A stretch of 64,000 bases of DNA from Calditrichia bacterium. GTDB lineage: Bacteria > Calditrichota > Calditrichia > RBG-13-44-9 > J075. Each line of letters starts with the position of its first letter. Within the stretch, counting starts at the first letter, position 1. The translations under genes and the position numbers were made by a program. The stretch lies in NCBI GenBank assembly GCA_020635015.1, contig JACKAP010000008.1, positions 124,001 through 188,000 on the forward strand, read 5' to 3'. The notes beneath the pieces were generated by a model. That model did no database searches. It saw only the letters and a program-made list of their open reading frames with translations, and had not been told where the DNA came from. Shown here one piece after another: positions 8,352-16,844 of the stretch.

Positions 8352-9389
8352 TTATCGCTCCAGCACTTCCCGGTACACCTCAACTGTGTCGCGGGCGATT
8401 TTATCCCACAGGAAATGCTGCGCGATATGGTTTCTCAGCGCTGGCGTTTTGGGAGCGTTGAGCGCTTTTTCGATCCCCCGGCGGATGTCTTGTATCGAAA
8501 AAGGGTCAACATATTCCGCCAGATCGGCAAAATAATCCCGGGTGCCGCCGTGCGGGGTAATCACCACTTTGGCCCCCGCCAGCGCCGCCTCCAGCGCGGC
8601 CCGTCCCGGGGTCTCGAACTGCGAAGGCAGCACAAACACATCACAGGCGGCATAAGCTGAAGCCAGAAGAGGGTCGTCGTTGGCCAGACCGTCGATGATC
8701 AGCAGCCGTTTGTTCTGTGCCGCGACTTCCAAAACCGCCGGGGTTTCCCCGGTGTTGAGGATGCGGGTGATCAATACCGCCGGGCGGTCGATCTCCGCCA
8801 GGGCGCGAACCAGCGCCAGCACGTTCTTGCGCGCCGGGCCGATGTGGCCGACCGACAGAATAAAATTTTTCAGGCCGTATTTTTGTTCGAACAGCGCCGG
8901 ATCCGCTTCCAGGAAACGTTCGGAAACCCCGTTGTAGATCACCCGGATCTTTTCCGGGGAAATACCCAGTCCCCGGGAGATGATGGTGCCCTCATCGCGG
9001 GTATTGGGCAGCACCTGCTCCGACCATTCGCAGATGTCCCGGGTGAATCCCCAGTCCCACCACATGCCGCGCAGAAAATGCCGGCTGAGGCGGTCGATAT
9101 TAGCAATCGTCTTCACAAAGCCGGGGGAGCGGCGGGTGTAGAAGATCGGGTTGACCACGAACTTGACCCCGCGCATCTGCAGCAGCCGGGCGAGGTTGTA
9201 TACCGCGAAATTCGCCGAAAACAGATGCACCAGGTCGCATGCCAGGATCTTTTCCCGGGGCTGCCAGATGTCGAGGAATTCCACTTCCAGACCCAGGCGT
9301 TCGAGATGCTGTTTGGTATGCAGCATCTTGACATAGGGGCCGCCCCCGTAAATCGGCACCCCTTCGTGAGTCGCAAAGATGATTTTCAT
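8352..9389 (-). CDS. Glycosyltransferase family 4 protein
   Basis: A 345-residue retaining GT4 enzyme with a GT-B fold. The N-terminal acceptor domain includes the glycine-rich GVPIYGGGPYVK. The C-terminal domain has the SVGHIGPARKN loop and the EX7E signature ETPGRAALE preceding AGAKVVITPHGG. Donor and acceptor are unknown. Its ATG overlaps the stop of the upstream deacetylase-like gene by four bases (ATGA), so the two are translationally coupled. It is the distal member of a - strand polysaccharide operon. Confidence 0.88.
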   Translation of the reverse strand: MKIIFATHEGVPIYGGGPYVKMLHTKQHLERLGLEVEFLDIWQPREKILACDLVHLFSANFAVYNLARLLQMRGVKFVVNPIFYTRRSPGFVKTIANIDRLSRHFLRGMWWDWGFTRDICEWSEQVLPNTRDEGTIISRGLGISPEKIRVIYNGVSERFLEADPALFEQKYGLKNFILSVGHIGPARKNVLALVRALAEIDRPAVLITRILNTGETPAVLEVAAQNKRLLIIDGLANDDPLLASAYAACDVFVLPSQFETPGRAALEAALAGAKVVITPHGGTRDYFADLAEYVDPFSIQDIRRGIEKALNAPKTPALRNHIAQHFLWDKIARDTVEVYREVLER

Positions 9390-10945
9390 TGTTTCGACCT
9401 CCCGTAATGCCAGGTGATGTCATGCATCAGCATCTGAGCGGTGTAGCGGCGCAAACGGCGCGGTTCGTATGGCGCGGGATATCGGGCCGCTGCCCGGGAC
9501 TCGCCGTCTTCCGGCGTGACCGTCCCATTCTGCAGCGGATAAAGCCGCACCGTGCCGTCCGGCCAGTGTGCCTGCAGGCGGATGCTGCGGTCCGGCAGCG
9601 CGGCCTTCAGCGTCACCCGCCGGTTTGACCCGCTCCACCCTTCCCAGGTAAAATCGCTGAGCTGATGCCACCAGCGGGCGTAATCGCCGAGAGATCGCAC
9701 TGCCAGATTACGCCGGCGCACTTCCCGGAAAACGTGTTCAAACACCTCCAGGCGGCGCTGGCCGGGGTGATGGTAAAAAAAGACCGGCTCGTTGGCCTGC
9801 AGTTTTTCCTCCATCACCCGCAGATAATAAGCCACCATCCCTGCTTCGGAGTGCCGGGCCCAGTGCAGCCGTCCCACGCTGATCGGGTGCACCGGAAGCT
9901 GCAACACTTTGGAAAACCGTTCCTCCAGAAAGGGGTAAAACGGCAGGTTGTCGCAGCCCAGGCTGAATTCCGAAGAATAAACAAATCCGTTTTCCTCCAA
10001 TACTCGGTTTAGTTCGGGATGCCATTCGCCATAAGGGGCGGCATATCCCTGGGGGCAGACCCCGATCCCGGCCAGCCGCGCCAGTCCCTGCCGGAAATCC
10101 TCCCGGCCGGCGGCCGCGTCGGAGAGCACCCGGTGGCGATAGCAGTGGTAGGCGATCTCCTGCCCGGGCATCTCGCCGTAAAGCCGGAACCAGTCGCCGG
10201 GAGAACGGGTCTCCAGGAACCAGGTCGCCGGCATTTCGAAGCGCTCGCACAATTGCTGCAACGCCCGCACCTCCGCCTCATTCCCGAAGTCGGTGTCGAT
10301 GCGGAAGCCGAAGAGGCCCTGCGCCCCATCGGGAAAAGGCCATAGCTGCAAAAAGGGCAGGCCGCGGGCATGGAAGAGCAAGGCCAGGGCCCGGGATACC
10401 ACCCGGCGGATACCTTCCGCGGAAACAGCGGCAACCCGTTCAGAAGGAAGGCGTTCGCCAAATGGGGAAGGGAAATTCTTGCGCCGCACCCGCCGGTCCT
10501 GCAAGGCGCCGATCAGCCCGGAGGGCAGGATGATCGCCAGGCCTTTCCCAACCTCCCGCCGTTCGATCAGCCCCTGGCCGGCCTGGCTCTGCAGGTGGGC
10601 GGAGGATGCGCCTATTCGGCAGCGGCGATTGAGATCACTGACCGGCAGGTTGCCGAAGCTGGGATCGTTGATGCCGTAAAAATAACCGACCGAAATTGTC
10701 CGGATGGGGATGCCGAGCAGGCGCCGGGCGGTCTCGGCTTCCAGCAGCAATGCGCCGCCTTGTTCGAGGAAGCGCCGCAGGGACTCGTGTGTGTCGGGTG
10801 CCGTACCGGCGCCGGCAATCCATACCGGAATTTCGGCGGCCCGGGGATCGTCGGCTCCGTTCAGAGAATGGAAACCGACTCCGATTTGCCGCAACAGCAA
10901 TTCCCATTCCGGCTGCGCTGCGATGATCCCCACGCTCAGCTTCAC
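9386..10945 (-). CDS. Polysaccharide deacetylase-like protein with N-terminal domain
   Basis: A 519-residue protein. The region from about residue 210 looks like a NodB-type carbohydrate deacetylase: a metal-binding Asp in FGFRIDTDFG, the HxxxH motif in YHCYRH, and the YAAPYGEW loop. The first 180 residues form a separate alpha/beta domain (IPVWIAGAGTAPDTHESL, then an EQGGALLLE strand) reminiscent of class I amidotransferase-like folds. A GTG start at 10945 is chosen because it overlaps the flippase stop (GTGA). The longer in-frame extension to 11056 merely reads through the flippase gene. It probably trims acetyl groups from the glycan made by this cluster. Confidence 0.75.
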   Translation of the reverse strand: MKLSVGIIAAQPEWELLLRQIGVGFHSLNGADDPRAAEIPVWIAGAGTAPDTHESLRRFLEQGGALLLEAETARRLLGIPIRTISVGYFYGINDPSFGNLPVSDLNRRCRIGASSAHLQSQAGQGLIERREVGKGLAIILPSGLIGALQDRRVRRKNFPSPFGERLPSERVAAVSAEGIRRVVSRALALLFHARGLPFLQLWPFPDGAQGLFGFRIDTDFGNEAEVRALQQLCERFEMPATWFLETRSPGDWFRLYGEMPGQEIAYHCYRHRVLSDAAAGREDFRQGLARLAGIGVCPQGYAAPYGEWHPELNRVLEENGFVYSSEFSLGCDNLPFYPFLEERFSKVLQLPVHPISVGRLHWARHSEAGMVAYYLRVMEEKLQANEPVFFYHHPGQRRLEVFEHVFREVRRRNLAVRSLGDYARWWHQLSDFTWEGWSGSNRRVTLKAALPDRSIRLQAHWPDGTVRLYPLQNGTVTPEDGESRAAARYPAPYEPRRLRRYTAQMLMHDITWHYGRSKQ

Positions 10946-12351
10946 TTCAAAGCCCTCTTCAGATAATCGATTTCTTCCCTGCCGATGCCGGATAAGCCGG
11001 TAATTGCCGGAATCCCGCCCACACAGATGAATAAGAGTTTTCCAAGCAGCCCCCAATTTAGGAAATATATCGCCGGAGACAAAATCAAAAAGGTCGCGCT
11101 CAGCGGCAGCACGATGTGGCGGAAAATCCGTAACGGAAGCTGTTGGCGCAGCGCCCGCGCCATCAAAATTAATGCCGCCAGTTGGTACAGATTGAGAGCG
11201 CTAACCGCACCACTGCTGCCGAACTGGGCGGTAAGGGGATAGATCGAAAGCAGCAGTACCGCCAGTCCCGTCAGAAATGCCCGGGTGAAGGTGCGGTCCT
11301 GCCCCATCCCCAACAAGGTGTAGCCGATCACCGAGTTGATGATGGTCAGGGCAAAGTAACCCGTCAACATCCGGAAAGCCGGCACCGCCGCCAGGTATTC
11401 CGCGCCGAATATCATTTCCAGCAGTTCTGGGGCGAAGCATATTGCCAGCAAACTTAGCGAAAGTGCGGCAAAAATGACGATCTTGAGAATTCGCCCGAAC
11501 ACCACTTCCAGGCGTTCCGGGGTTTGCCGGGCGCATTGGCTGATTGCCGGAAAAAAGACGGTGTAAAATACCCGGTCGAAGATCAGCAGCATGGCGGTCA
11601 GGCGGAAGGCGGCGCTGAAGATCCCGGCCGATTCCGGACCGGCAAACCACCCCAGGTAGAGCACCGGGAACTGAATGGCTACCTGAGATATCAGCCCGGC
11701 GATCCCCAGGGGAAATGCGGCTCTCAAGCGTTGAAACGCGTGCCGCGCCGCGCCGCGCAGGCGGATCAAATATCCCTGCCGCCGGAACAGCCAAGCGAGA
11801 GAGATGGTATTGACCATCCCCCCGGCCACCCATCCCCAGGCGGTGTTGAGAACATCTCCGGCGTGCTGCACGAAGAAAATCACAAAAAACAGGTAGGTCA
11901 GCATGCCGGCAAATCGCGCCCCCGCCACAGCCGCCATCTGCTGCCGGCCCTGGAAATACCAATCGAGTAACAATGCGGCCGGGAACAGGTAGATCTGGTA
12001 TACCAGCATCACTTGAGCGATCTCCGGGTCTGCGGAGAAAAAGGCAATCCCGCACAGCACCAGCAGAAAGGTCAGGAAGGCGAGCATCAGGCGGATAAAA
12101 AGCACTTGCCCGGTCAAATTCGCTGCATCATCACTGCCGGCGGCAATCCGGCGGGTGCCCCATAGGGTCAGGCCGCAGTTGCTGAGCAGCATGGCATAGG
12201 TGAGCAGGGCCAGCGCGATGTGGATCACCCCAAAATTGGCTTTTCCCAACACCCGGGCCAGATACGCCGTGGCCAGGAATCCCAGGGACCTGGCGGCAAT
12301 ATCCCCGCTGAACAGGTAAAGCATATTACGAAAATGCCGGTTAAGCGCCAC
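10942..12351 (-). CDS. Wzx-like oligosaccharide flippase (MOP superfamily)
   Basis: A 469-residue integral membrane protein with about 12-14 hydrophobic helices and the N-terminal segment GDIAARSLGFLATAYLARVLG, typical of polysaccharide-export flippases. It would move lipid-linked glycan units across the cytoplasmic membrane. It is the first gene of a coupled unit (flippase, deacetylase-like, GT4) with 4-base overlaps at both junctions. A perfect 19-bp hairpin lies in the gap upstream of its start. Confidence 0.88.
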   Translation of the reverse strand: MALNRHFRNMLYLFSGDIAARSLGFLATAYLARVLGKANFGVIHIALALLTYAMLLSNCGLTLWGTRRIAAGSDDAANLTGQVLFIRLMLAFLTFLLVLCGIAFFSADPEIAQVMLVYQIYLFPAALLLDWYFQGRQQMAAVAGARFAGMLTYLFFVIFFVQHAGDVLNTAWGWVAGGMVNTISLAWLFRRQGYLIRLRGAARHAFQRLRAAFPLGIAGLISQVAIQFPVLYLGWFAGPESAGIFSAAFRLTAMLLIFDRVFYTVFFPAISQCARQTPERLEVVFGRILKIVIFAALSLSLLAICFAPELLEMIFGAEYLAAVPAFRMLTGYFALTIINSVIGYTLLGMGQDRTFTRAFLTGLAVLLLSIYPLTAQFGSSGAVSALNLYQLAALILMARALRQQLPLRIFRHIVLPLSATFLILSPAIYFLNWGLLGKLLFICVGGIPAITGLSGIGREEIDYLKRALK

Positions 12352-12424
12352 GGGCGGATGGGTTCCTTTCTCTAACTTCAGGCGAACGTATGATGTCGTT
12401 TTTTACCGTTTGTCTGATTTAAGT

Positions 12425-12472
12425 GGCAGTAGCAGTGGCAGTCGCAGGAGGTTGACTGCCACTGCTACTGCC
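12425..12472. repeat. Perfect 19-bp inverted repeat (GGCAGTAGC...)
   Basis: GGCAGTAGCAGTGGCAGTC at 12425-12443 is exactly mirrored at 12454-12472, with a 10-base loop. It lies between the glycosyltransferase stop (12511) and the flippase start (12351), both on the - strand. There is no T-run on the - strand side, so it is not a textbook terminator. Confidence 0.85.
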
Positions 12473-12510
12473 GCATCCTAATAGCAAGAAATCAAGCGAC
12501 CGATTATCCT

Positions 12511-13545
12511 TCAGGCCGGGGAGAGCAGTCCCTGCAAAATCCTCCGCAGCCCGGCCTGGTCGCTGAATTTGTGAACATCCTCACCGGAGAGTTCCTGCAG
12601 GCAGCCCATATCGGGCACGATGACCGGTTTGCGATAACTCTGCGCCAACACCACCCCGCCGGAATTGAGGATGTCTTCATAATTGAACACCAGGTAATCT
12701 GCCGAATTCAGGAAAAGCGGCACCTGGTTCTCCGGAATATAGCGGTCGATCAGCACGATGCGCGGGTCCTCTGTCGCCGACTGCCGCAGTGCCACACCGT
12801 ATTCGGTATTGCCCCATTTCACCGGCCCGGCAATCAGCAGGCAGCCCCGGCCCTCAAGTTGTCGGAACAGCTCGACCGTGGCCAGAATTCCCTTGTAACG
12901 GGCGATATAACCGAACATCATCAACAGCGGCGCGGATTCCGGCAGGCCGATTTCCGGATAGGCTGACTGCAGTTGCCGACGGGCTTCCTCCCGGGACAGC
13001 AGCCGGGCGGGGTAGGGGGGATGGGCGACTACGAAAAATTTTTCTGCAGCGATGCCCAGTTCCGGGCCAGCAATGCGGCCGGCGCTGGGGCAGTGCAGAT
13101 GGACCTTGTGCGGCAGACGGGCCCAGAGTCGGCGCAGCCGGCGATTGAGCGCCGGGTGATTTCCCTGGTGAGGCTGGCGGTTGTGGATGGTCCAGACAAT
13201 TTTTCCCCCGGCCAGGCGGTAAAGGCTCAGCCAGAAAAGTTTCCACAGGACGTTAAGGAAGGTGCGCAGGTTGTGAAATTCGAACCAGTGGTGGTGGAGC
13301 AGGCTCTGCTCTCCCCGCAGGCGTCGCCAGACAATTCGCGGGTGCAGGAAGGAAAAACTTTCCAGCAGTACGCCGGGAATACTGCCTTCGAGAAATTCGC
13401 GGTAGAGCAGAAAAAGATAGCTGTTCTGAGCAGAAACGCGGGCGATATCCGGGATCACGTACACCTTCTCCAGTGCCGGATTCAGCCGGCGATATTCCTC
13501 GCTTAACTGTTCTGCCGCTGTCGCCACGCATGCCTCGTACGTCAT
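12511..13545 (-). CDS. Glycosyltransferase (GT-B, GT4-like)
   Basis: About 344 residues. The C-terminal half shows the GT-B pattern LLMMFGYIARYKG, LLIAGPVKWG, and a donor-site region YLVFNYEDILNSGGVVLAQS followed by PVIVPDMG. The EX7E motif is less clear than in the neighbouring GT4. The frame is open to 13710, but its first 25 residues are encoded by the CATGGGG-core repeat and cannot be native. I give the ATG at 13545. GTG codons at 13464 or 13458, behind a GGAGAAGG site, are also credible and would start the protein at VYVIPDIARVS. Substrate unknown. Confidence 0.75.
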   Translation of the reverse strand: MTYEACVATAAEQLSEEYRRLNPALEKVYVIPDIARVSAQNSYLFLLYREFLEGSIPGVLLESFSFLHPRIVWRRLRGEQSLLHHHWFEFHNLRTFLNVLWKLFWLSLYRLAGGKIVWTIHNRQPHQGNHPALNRRLRRLWARLPHKVHLHCPSAGRIAGPELGIAAEKFFVVAHPPYPARLLSREEARRQLQSAYPEIGLPESAPLLMMFGYIARYKGILATVELFRQLEGRGCLLIAGPVKWGNTEYGVALRQSATEDPRIVLIDRYIPENQVPLFLNSADYLVFNYEDILNSGGVVLAQSYRKPVIVPDMGCLQELSGEDVHKFSDQAGLRRILQGLLSPA

Positions 13546-13610
13546 AGATTGGTACAAATCGCTTATGTTAACCAACCGCAGAGGCCGGCGCAATTGTAAA
13601 ATTTCTTTAA

Positions 13611-13760
13611 GGGCTGAGGGCTGAGGGCAAAGGGCATGGCGCCGTAATGTGCAAGCGCATATTCCGACACCCGCACTGTAATACACCATGCTCCATGCCC
13701 CATGCGTCATTCACTCCGCCTTCCGCCTTCCGCATTCCCCCGGCCCTTCGCTCTCAGCCC
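13611..13760. repeat. Heptamer-rich region carrying CATGGGG-core element, copy 2
   Basis: GGGCTGA-type heptamers (13611-13638) lead into the core at 13635-13690, which is followed by a run of degenerate 7-bp units (CCATGCT, CCATGCC, CCATGCG, then TTCCGCC and GGCCCTT types). The run continues into the 3' end of the next - strand gene, whose last residues (AKG) and stop codon are written by a GGGCTGA-like unit. Confidence 0.8.
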
Positions 13761-15091
13761 TTCGCGCCCATCGCCCGAAAATATGGAAGCGCCAGATAAG
13801 CATTAGCGAAAACACGTCCCAGCACAATGGCCGTCACCGCCGCGGCGGCGCCGACCCAGTCGAGATAATGGATGGTCAGAATCAATATCGCCACAATGCT
13901 GCCCACTTCCAATACGGTGGCCCAACTGATCGGGGTATTGTGTCCATTGTTCACCAGGGTGCCGCGCTGCATCGACATCAGCACTGAGAGCGCCGGCATC
14001 AGCACGAACAGGCGGGTGGGGGTGCGGGCGAAGGCGGTGAGTTCCCGCGAGAGCCCGGAAATATGGTGAAACCACAGCTCATTTAGCGGGGTGAAGGCGA
14101 TCAGGGTGAGCATGGCCGTAATCACGCCGCCAACAATCAGGGCAAAATTGCGCAGCGGGATCCGTCCTTCGTTTTCCTCGCCCAGCAGGGTGATGACCAC
14201 TTCCATAAACGACAGGCCCATACTGCGGAAGATGAACACCAGGGAATGGATCACCGGGTATACCGCCAGCGATTCGATCGCAAAGCGCCCCTGTCCCATA
14301 AAAAAAGTGACCAGCGGATGGGTGCCCATGGCAATGATCGGGGTCAGGGCCAGGGGATAGTAAAATCGGGCGATCTGGCGATAGCTGAGATCCGGCAGCA
14401 CGGAGATGGTGCCGGGATTGCGTAACTCGGCCATCAACCGGTTCACAATGCTGTGGGCCATCACCCGGCTGGCGAGGGCTTCCAGCGTGACACCTGCTGA
14501 CAGGGCCGCCGCGCCGATGACTGCGCCGGGGAGGGCAGAGAAAAAATACAGCCCCAGGGCAGTCAGCGTCATGGTGACCAGCCGCACCACCGTGCCGTAA
14601 GCCACCAGGCGGGTGCGGTTGTTGCGGATCATGATGCCCTGGTAAAACCGCCGGAAGCCGATCGCCCCCGGCCAGGGCAGCAGCACCACAAAGGCCCAGT
14701 GGGTCAACTCTGCCACCGGCGGAGGGAGCCCGATCATATCATAGGCAATTTTGTGAAATACCGGCGGAAAAATACAGATCAGCATGGCCACTGTGATCAG
14801 CCCGTTCAGCAGGTGGGTAAAGTTGCGCAGTTTGCGGTAAGCCTCGCCGTTGCGCACCAGTTTGGTCGATGCGCTCATGATCATGATGATCGGCGACTCG
14901 ATGATCAGGGCAAAGGCAAATGCCACGCCGTAGGCCGCCAGGTTATATTTAGGCTCTGCCAGCCGGGCGATGATGGCGGAAAGGAAGGGGCCTTCCGTCG
15001 ACATCATCAGCCAGGTGGCCGCCAGGGGAACCCAGAAAATAAAGATCCGCCGCAGCGTCAGTTCCGGTTGTTTCGTTTCCATCGCCGCCAA
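13754..15091 (-). CDS. MATE/ANK-like membrane transporter
   Basis: A 445-residue polytopic protein with about 12 hydrophobic helices. The opening FWVPLAATWLMMSTEGPFLSA and the pattern AAYGVAFAFALIIESPIIM, with a second half starting FYYPLALTPIIAM, resemble the MATE-like branch that includes the ANKH (progressive ankylosis) family more than classical drug-efflux MATE proteins. The substrate could be a small anion or a lipid-linked glycan; this is inference. It shares strand and location with the polysaccharide genes. Its stop codon lies within heptamer-repeat sequence. Confidence 0.7.
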   Translation of the reverse strand: MAAMETKQPELTLRRIFIFWVPLAATWLMMSTEGPFLSAIIARLAEPKYNLAAYGVAFAFALIIESPIIMIMSASTKLVRNGEAYRKLRNFTHLLNGLITVAMLICIFPPVFHKIAYDMIGLPPPVAELTHWAFVVLLPWPGAIGFRRFYQGIMIRNNRTRLVAYGTVVRLVTMTLTALGLYFFSALPGAVIGAAALSAGVTLEALASRVMAHSIVNRLMAELRNPGTISVLPDLSYRQIARFYYPLALTPIIAMGTHPLVTFFMGQGRFAIESLAVYPVIHSLVFIFRSMGLSFMEVVITLLGEENEGRIPLRNFALIVGGVITAMLTLIAFTPLNELWFHHISGLSRELTAFARTPTRLFVLMPALSVLMSMQRGTLVNNGHNTPISWATVLEVGSIVAILILTIHYLDWVGAAAAVTAIVLGRVFANAYLALPYFRAMGAKG

Positions 15092-15200
15092 TTATAGCGC
15101 TTTTATATGATGAAAGCAATCAAAGGAAAATGCCCGTTAAAATATAAATTCCGAGAATGCGGATTTCCGCACGGCGGGAAAGGGGAGGAAGTGTGTTATT

Positions 15201-15403
15201 GGATGTTGGATGTTGGATGCTGGATGCTGGATGCTGGATGCTGGATGCTGGATGCTGGATGCTGGATGCTGGATGCTGGATGCTGGATGCTGGATGCTGG
15301 ATGCTGGATGCTGGATGCTGGATGCTGGATGCTGGATGCTGGATGCTGGATGCTGGATGCTGGATGCTGGATGCTGGATGCTGGATGCTGGATGCTGGAT
15401 GCT
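15201..15403. repeat. Heptamer tandem array (GGATGYT)29
   Basis: Twenty-nine perfect 7-bp units fill exactly 203 bases: two GGATGTT then 27 GGATGCT. As 7 is not a multiple of 3 and the unit contains no stop in any phase, all frames stay open and encode a spurious WMLDAGC repeat. It lies in the divergent gap between the MATE-like gene and the DUF2927-like gene. Confidence 0.98.
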
Positions 15404-15451
15404 GGAAAAAACCAAATTTGATTGGAACTGTCAAGCTTTTTTTACCAAATT

Positions 15452-15556
15452 TCCTTTATCCTTTATCCTTTATCCTTTATCCTTTATCCTTTATCCTTTA
15501 TCCTTTATCCTTTATCCTTTATCCTTTATCCTTTATCCTTTATCCAGCATCCAGAG
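15452..15556. repeat. Heptamer tandem array (TCCTTTA)13 plus two variants
   Basis: Thirteen exact TCCTTTA units (15452-15542) are followed by TCCAGCA and TCCAGAG. It is 48 bases downstream of the GGATGCT array and belongs to the same unit family as 124-200. Confidence 0.97.
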
Positions 15557-15645
15557 TAACTTGTTGATTTACAATTTTGACGCGCTTATATTGTCGAATC
15601 TTGCATTATGTATCTGAAACGATTTATCGACCGCGAGGGCCGGGG

Positions 15646-16395
15646 ATGGTGCTGAAATTTATGTTGACGCTGGCAGTGCCGCTCTTGTTTGCCGGCTGTG
15701 TCTACCATAGTGCGACGGTGCTAAAAGCACCGGTGTCCGCCCTGCCCGGCCAACCGGCCGACCACACGCCGCTGGCCGATGCCGAACCGCCGCCGTTGAC
15801 GGATCAGGATGTACAGCGCTATTTTATGGAGATCGCTCTCGGATCCGAATACGGGTTGGGGGATTTTACCATCAAAAAATGGGTGCAAGATATTCAACTT
15901 GAAGTGCTGGGTGAACCGACCGGGGAGGATATGGAGACCCTCCGGAAGGTAGTCGCCGAACTGAACGAACTGCTGGATATGCGGATCCGCATCGAACTGG
16001 TATCCTCCGGGGGGAATGTCAAGCTTCATTTTATTCCCCATCAGGCCTTTTCGCAATATGAGCCCCCTGGTATTATCTTCTATGGAGGCTTCTTCTGGAA
16101 CTGGTGGAATTTTGCCGGAGAGATCCATACCGGCCAGATCGTGATCGGCAGCGACCGCCTCTCCCAGGCAGAGCGCAATCACTTGATTCGCGAAGAAGTG
16201 ACCCAGACGCTGGGGCTGATGAACGACTCGATGCGCTATCGCGACAGCATTTTTTATCAGGGCCGCACCGAAACCGACAGGTTCTCTGAAATTGACCGCC
16301 AGTTGATCCGGATGCTCTACAGCGACGGCATCAGCGCCGGAATGAATATTTTCGATCTACGGGCCACCCTGCTGGCGGGGGGAGGGGGGTATTGA
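15646..16395 (+). CDS. DUF2927-like lipoprotein
   Basis: About 249 residues. A hydrophobic leader ends in FAGC, a lipobox. The remainder contains LIREEVTQTLGLMNDS, followed by a tyrosine-rich DSIFYQG segment and IDRQLIRMLYSDGI. This is the arrangement of DUF2927 proteins, which carry a metalloprotease-like EExxQxLGL...ND motif. The true HExxH zinc motif is replaced by REEVTQ, so catalysis is doubtful. The ATG at 15646 places the signal sequence correctly; the longer frame from a TTG at 15577 is less likely. It is flanked on both sides by repeat arrays and has no operon partner. Confidence 0.65.
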   Translation: MVLKFMLTLAVPLLFAGCVYHSATVLKAPVSALPGQPADHTPLADAEPPPLTDQDVQRYFMEIALGSEYGLGDFTIKKWVQDIQLEVLGEPTGEDMETLRKVVAELNELLDMRIRIELVSSGGNVKLHFIPHQAFSQYEPPGIIFYGGFFWNWWNFAGEIHTGQIVIGSDRLSQAERNHLIREEVTQTLGLMNDSMRYRDSIFYQGRTETDRFSEIDRQLIRMLYSDGISAGMNIFDLRATLLAGGGGY

Positions 16396-16401
16396 TGCTT
16401 G

Positions 16402-16563
16402 ATGTTTGCTCGTTGTGGCTCGCGATGTTTGCTCGCTAACGCTCGCGATATATGTTCGCTTCGCTCACGATGTTTACTCGCTAGCGCTCGCGATATTTGT
16501 TCGCTTCGCTCACGATGTTTACTCGCTAGCGCTCGCGATATTTGTTCGCTTCGCTCACGATGT
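16402..16563. repeat. CTCGCGAT-type repeat cluster, copy 2 (family C)
   Basis: About seven 22-23 bp units alternate between GATGTTTACTCGCTAGCGCTCGC-like and GATATTTGTTCGCTTCGCTCAC-like forms, starting just after the stop of the DUF2927-like gene. The last two pairs are nearly identical, indicating recent duplication of a 45-bp dimer. Confidence 0.85.
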
Positions 16564-16610
16564 TTTTTAAAAATCTATTGCATTGGATCCTGAAAAATCG
16601 ATATTGTTTC

Positions 16611-16841
16611 GCTCTTCGCTCTTCGCTCTTCGCTCTTCGCTCTTCGCTCTTCGCTCTTCGCTCTTCGCCCTTCGCTCTTCGCCCTTCGCTCTTCGCCCTT
16701 CGCCCTTCGCCCTTCGCCCTTCGCCCTTCGCCCTTCGCCCTTCGCCCTTCGCCCTTCGCTCTTCGCTCTTCGCTCTTCGCTCTTCGCTCTTCGCTCTTCG
16801 CTCTTCGCCCTTCGCCCTTCGCCCTTCGCCCTTCGCCCTTC
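16611..16841. repeat. Heptamer tandem array (GCYCTTC)33
   Basis: Thirty-three consecutive 7-bp units, GCTCTTC or GCCCTTC in blocks, occupy exactly 231 bases. A partial unit GCTCTAC follows. The TAG stop of the - strand O-antigen ligase gene (16845-16847) lies inside that partial unit. The array and the family C cluster together fill the convergent gap 16396-16844. Confidence 0.97.
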
Positions 16842-16844
16842 GCT

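Noticed and set aside
15201..15403. CRISPR-like array
   Set aside because: Units are only 7 bp, without spacers, and there are no cas genes.
15107..15617. Several overlapping open frames on both strands encoding WMLDAGC or SSIQHPA repeats
   Set aside because: They are products of the stop-free 7-bp array read in all phases; there is no ribosome-binding site or non-repetitive coding sequence.
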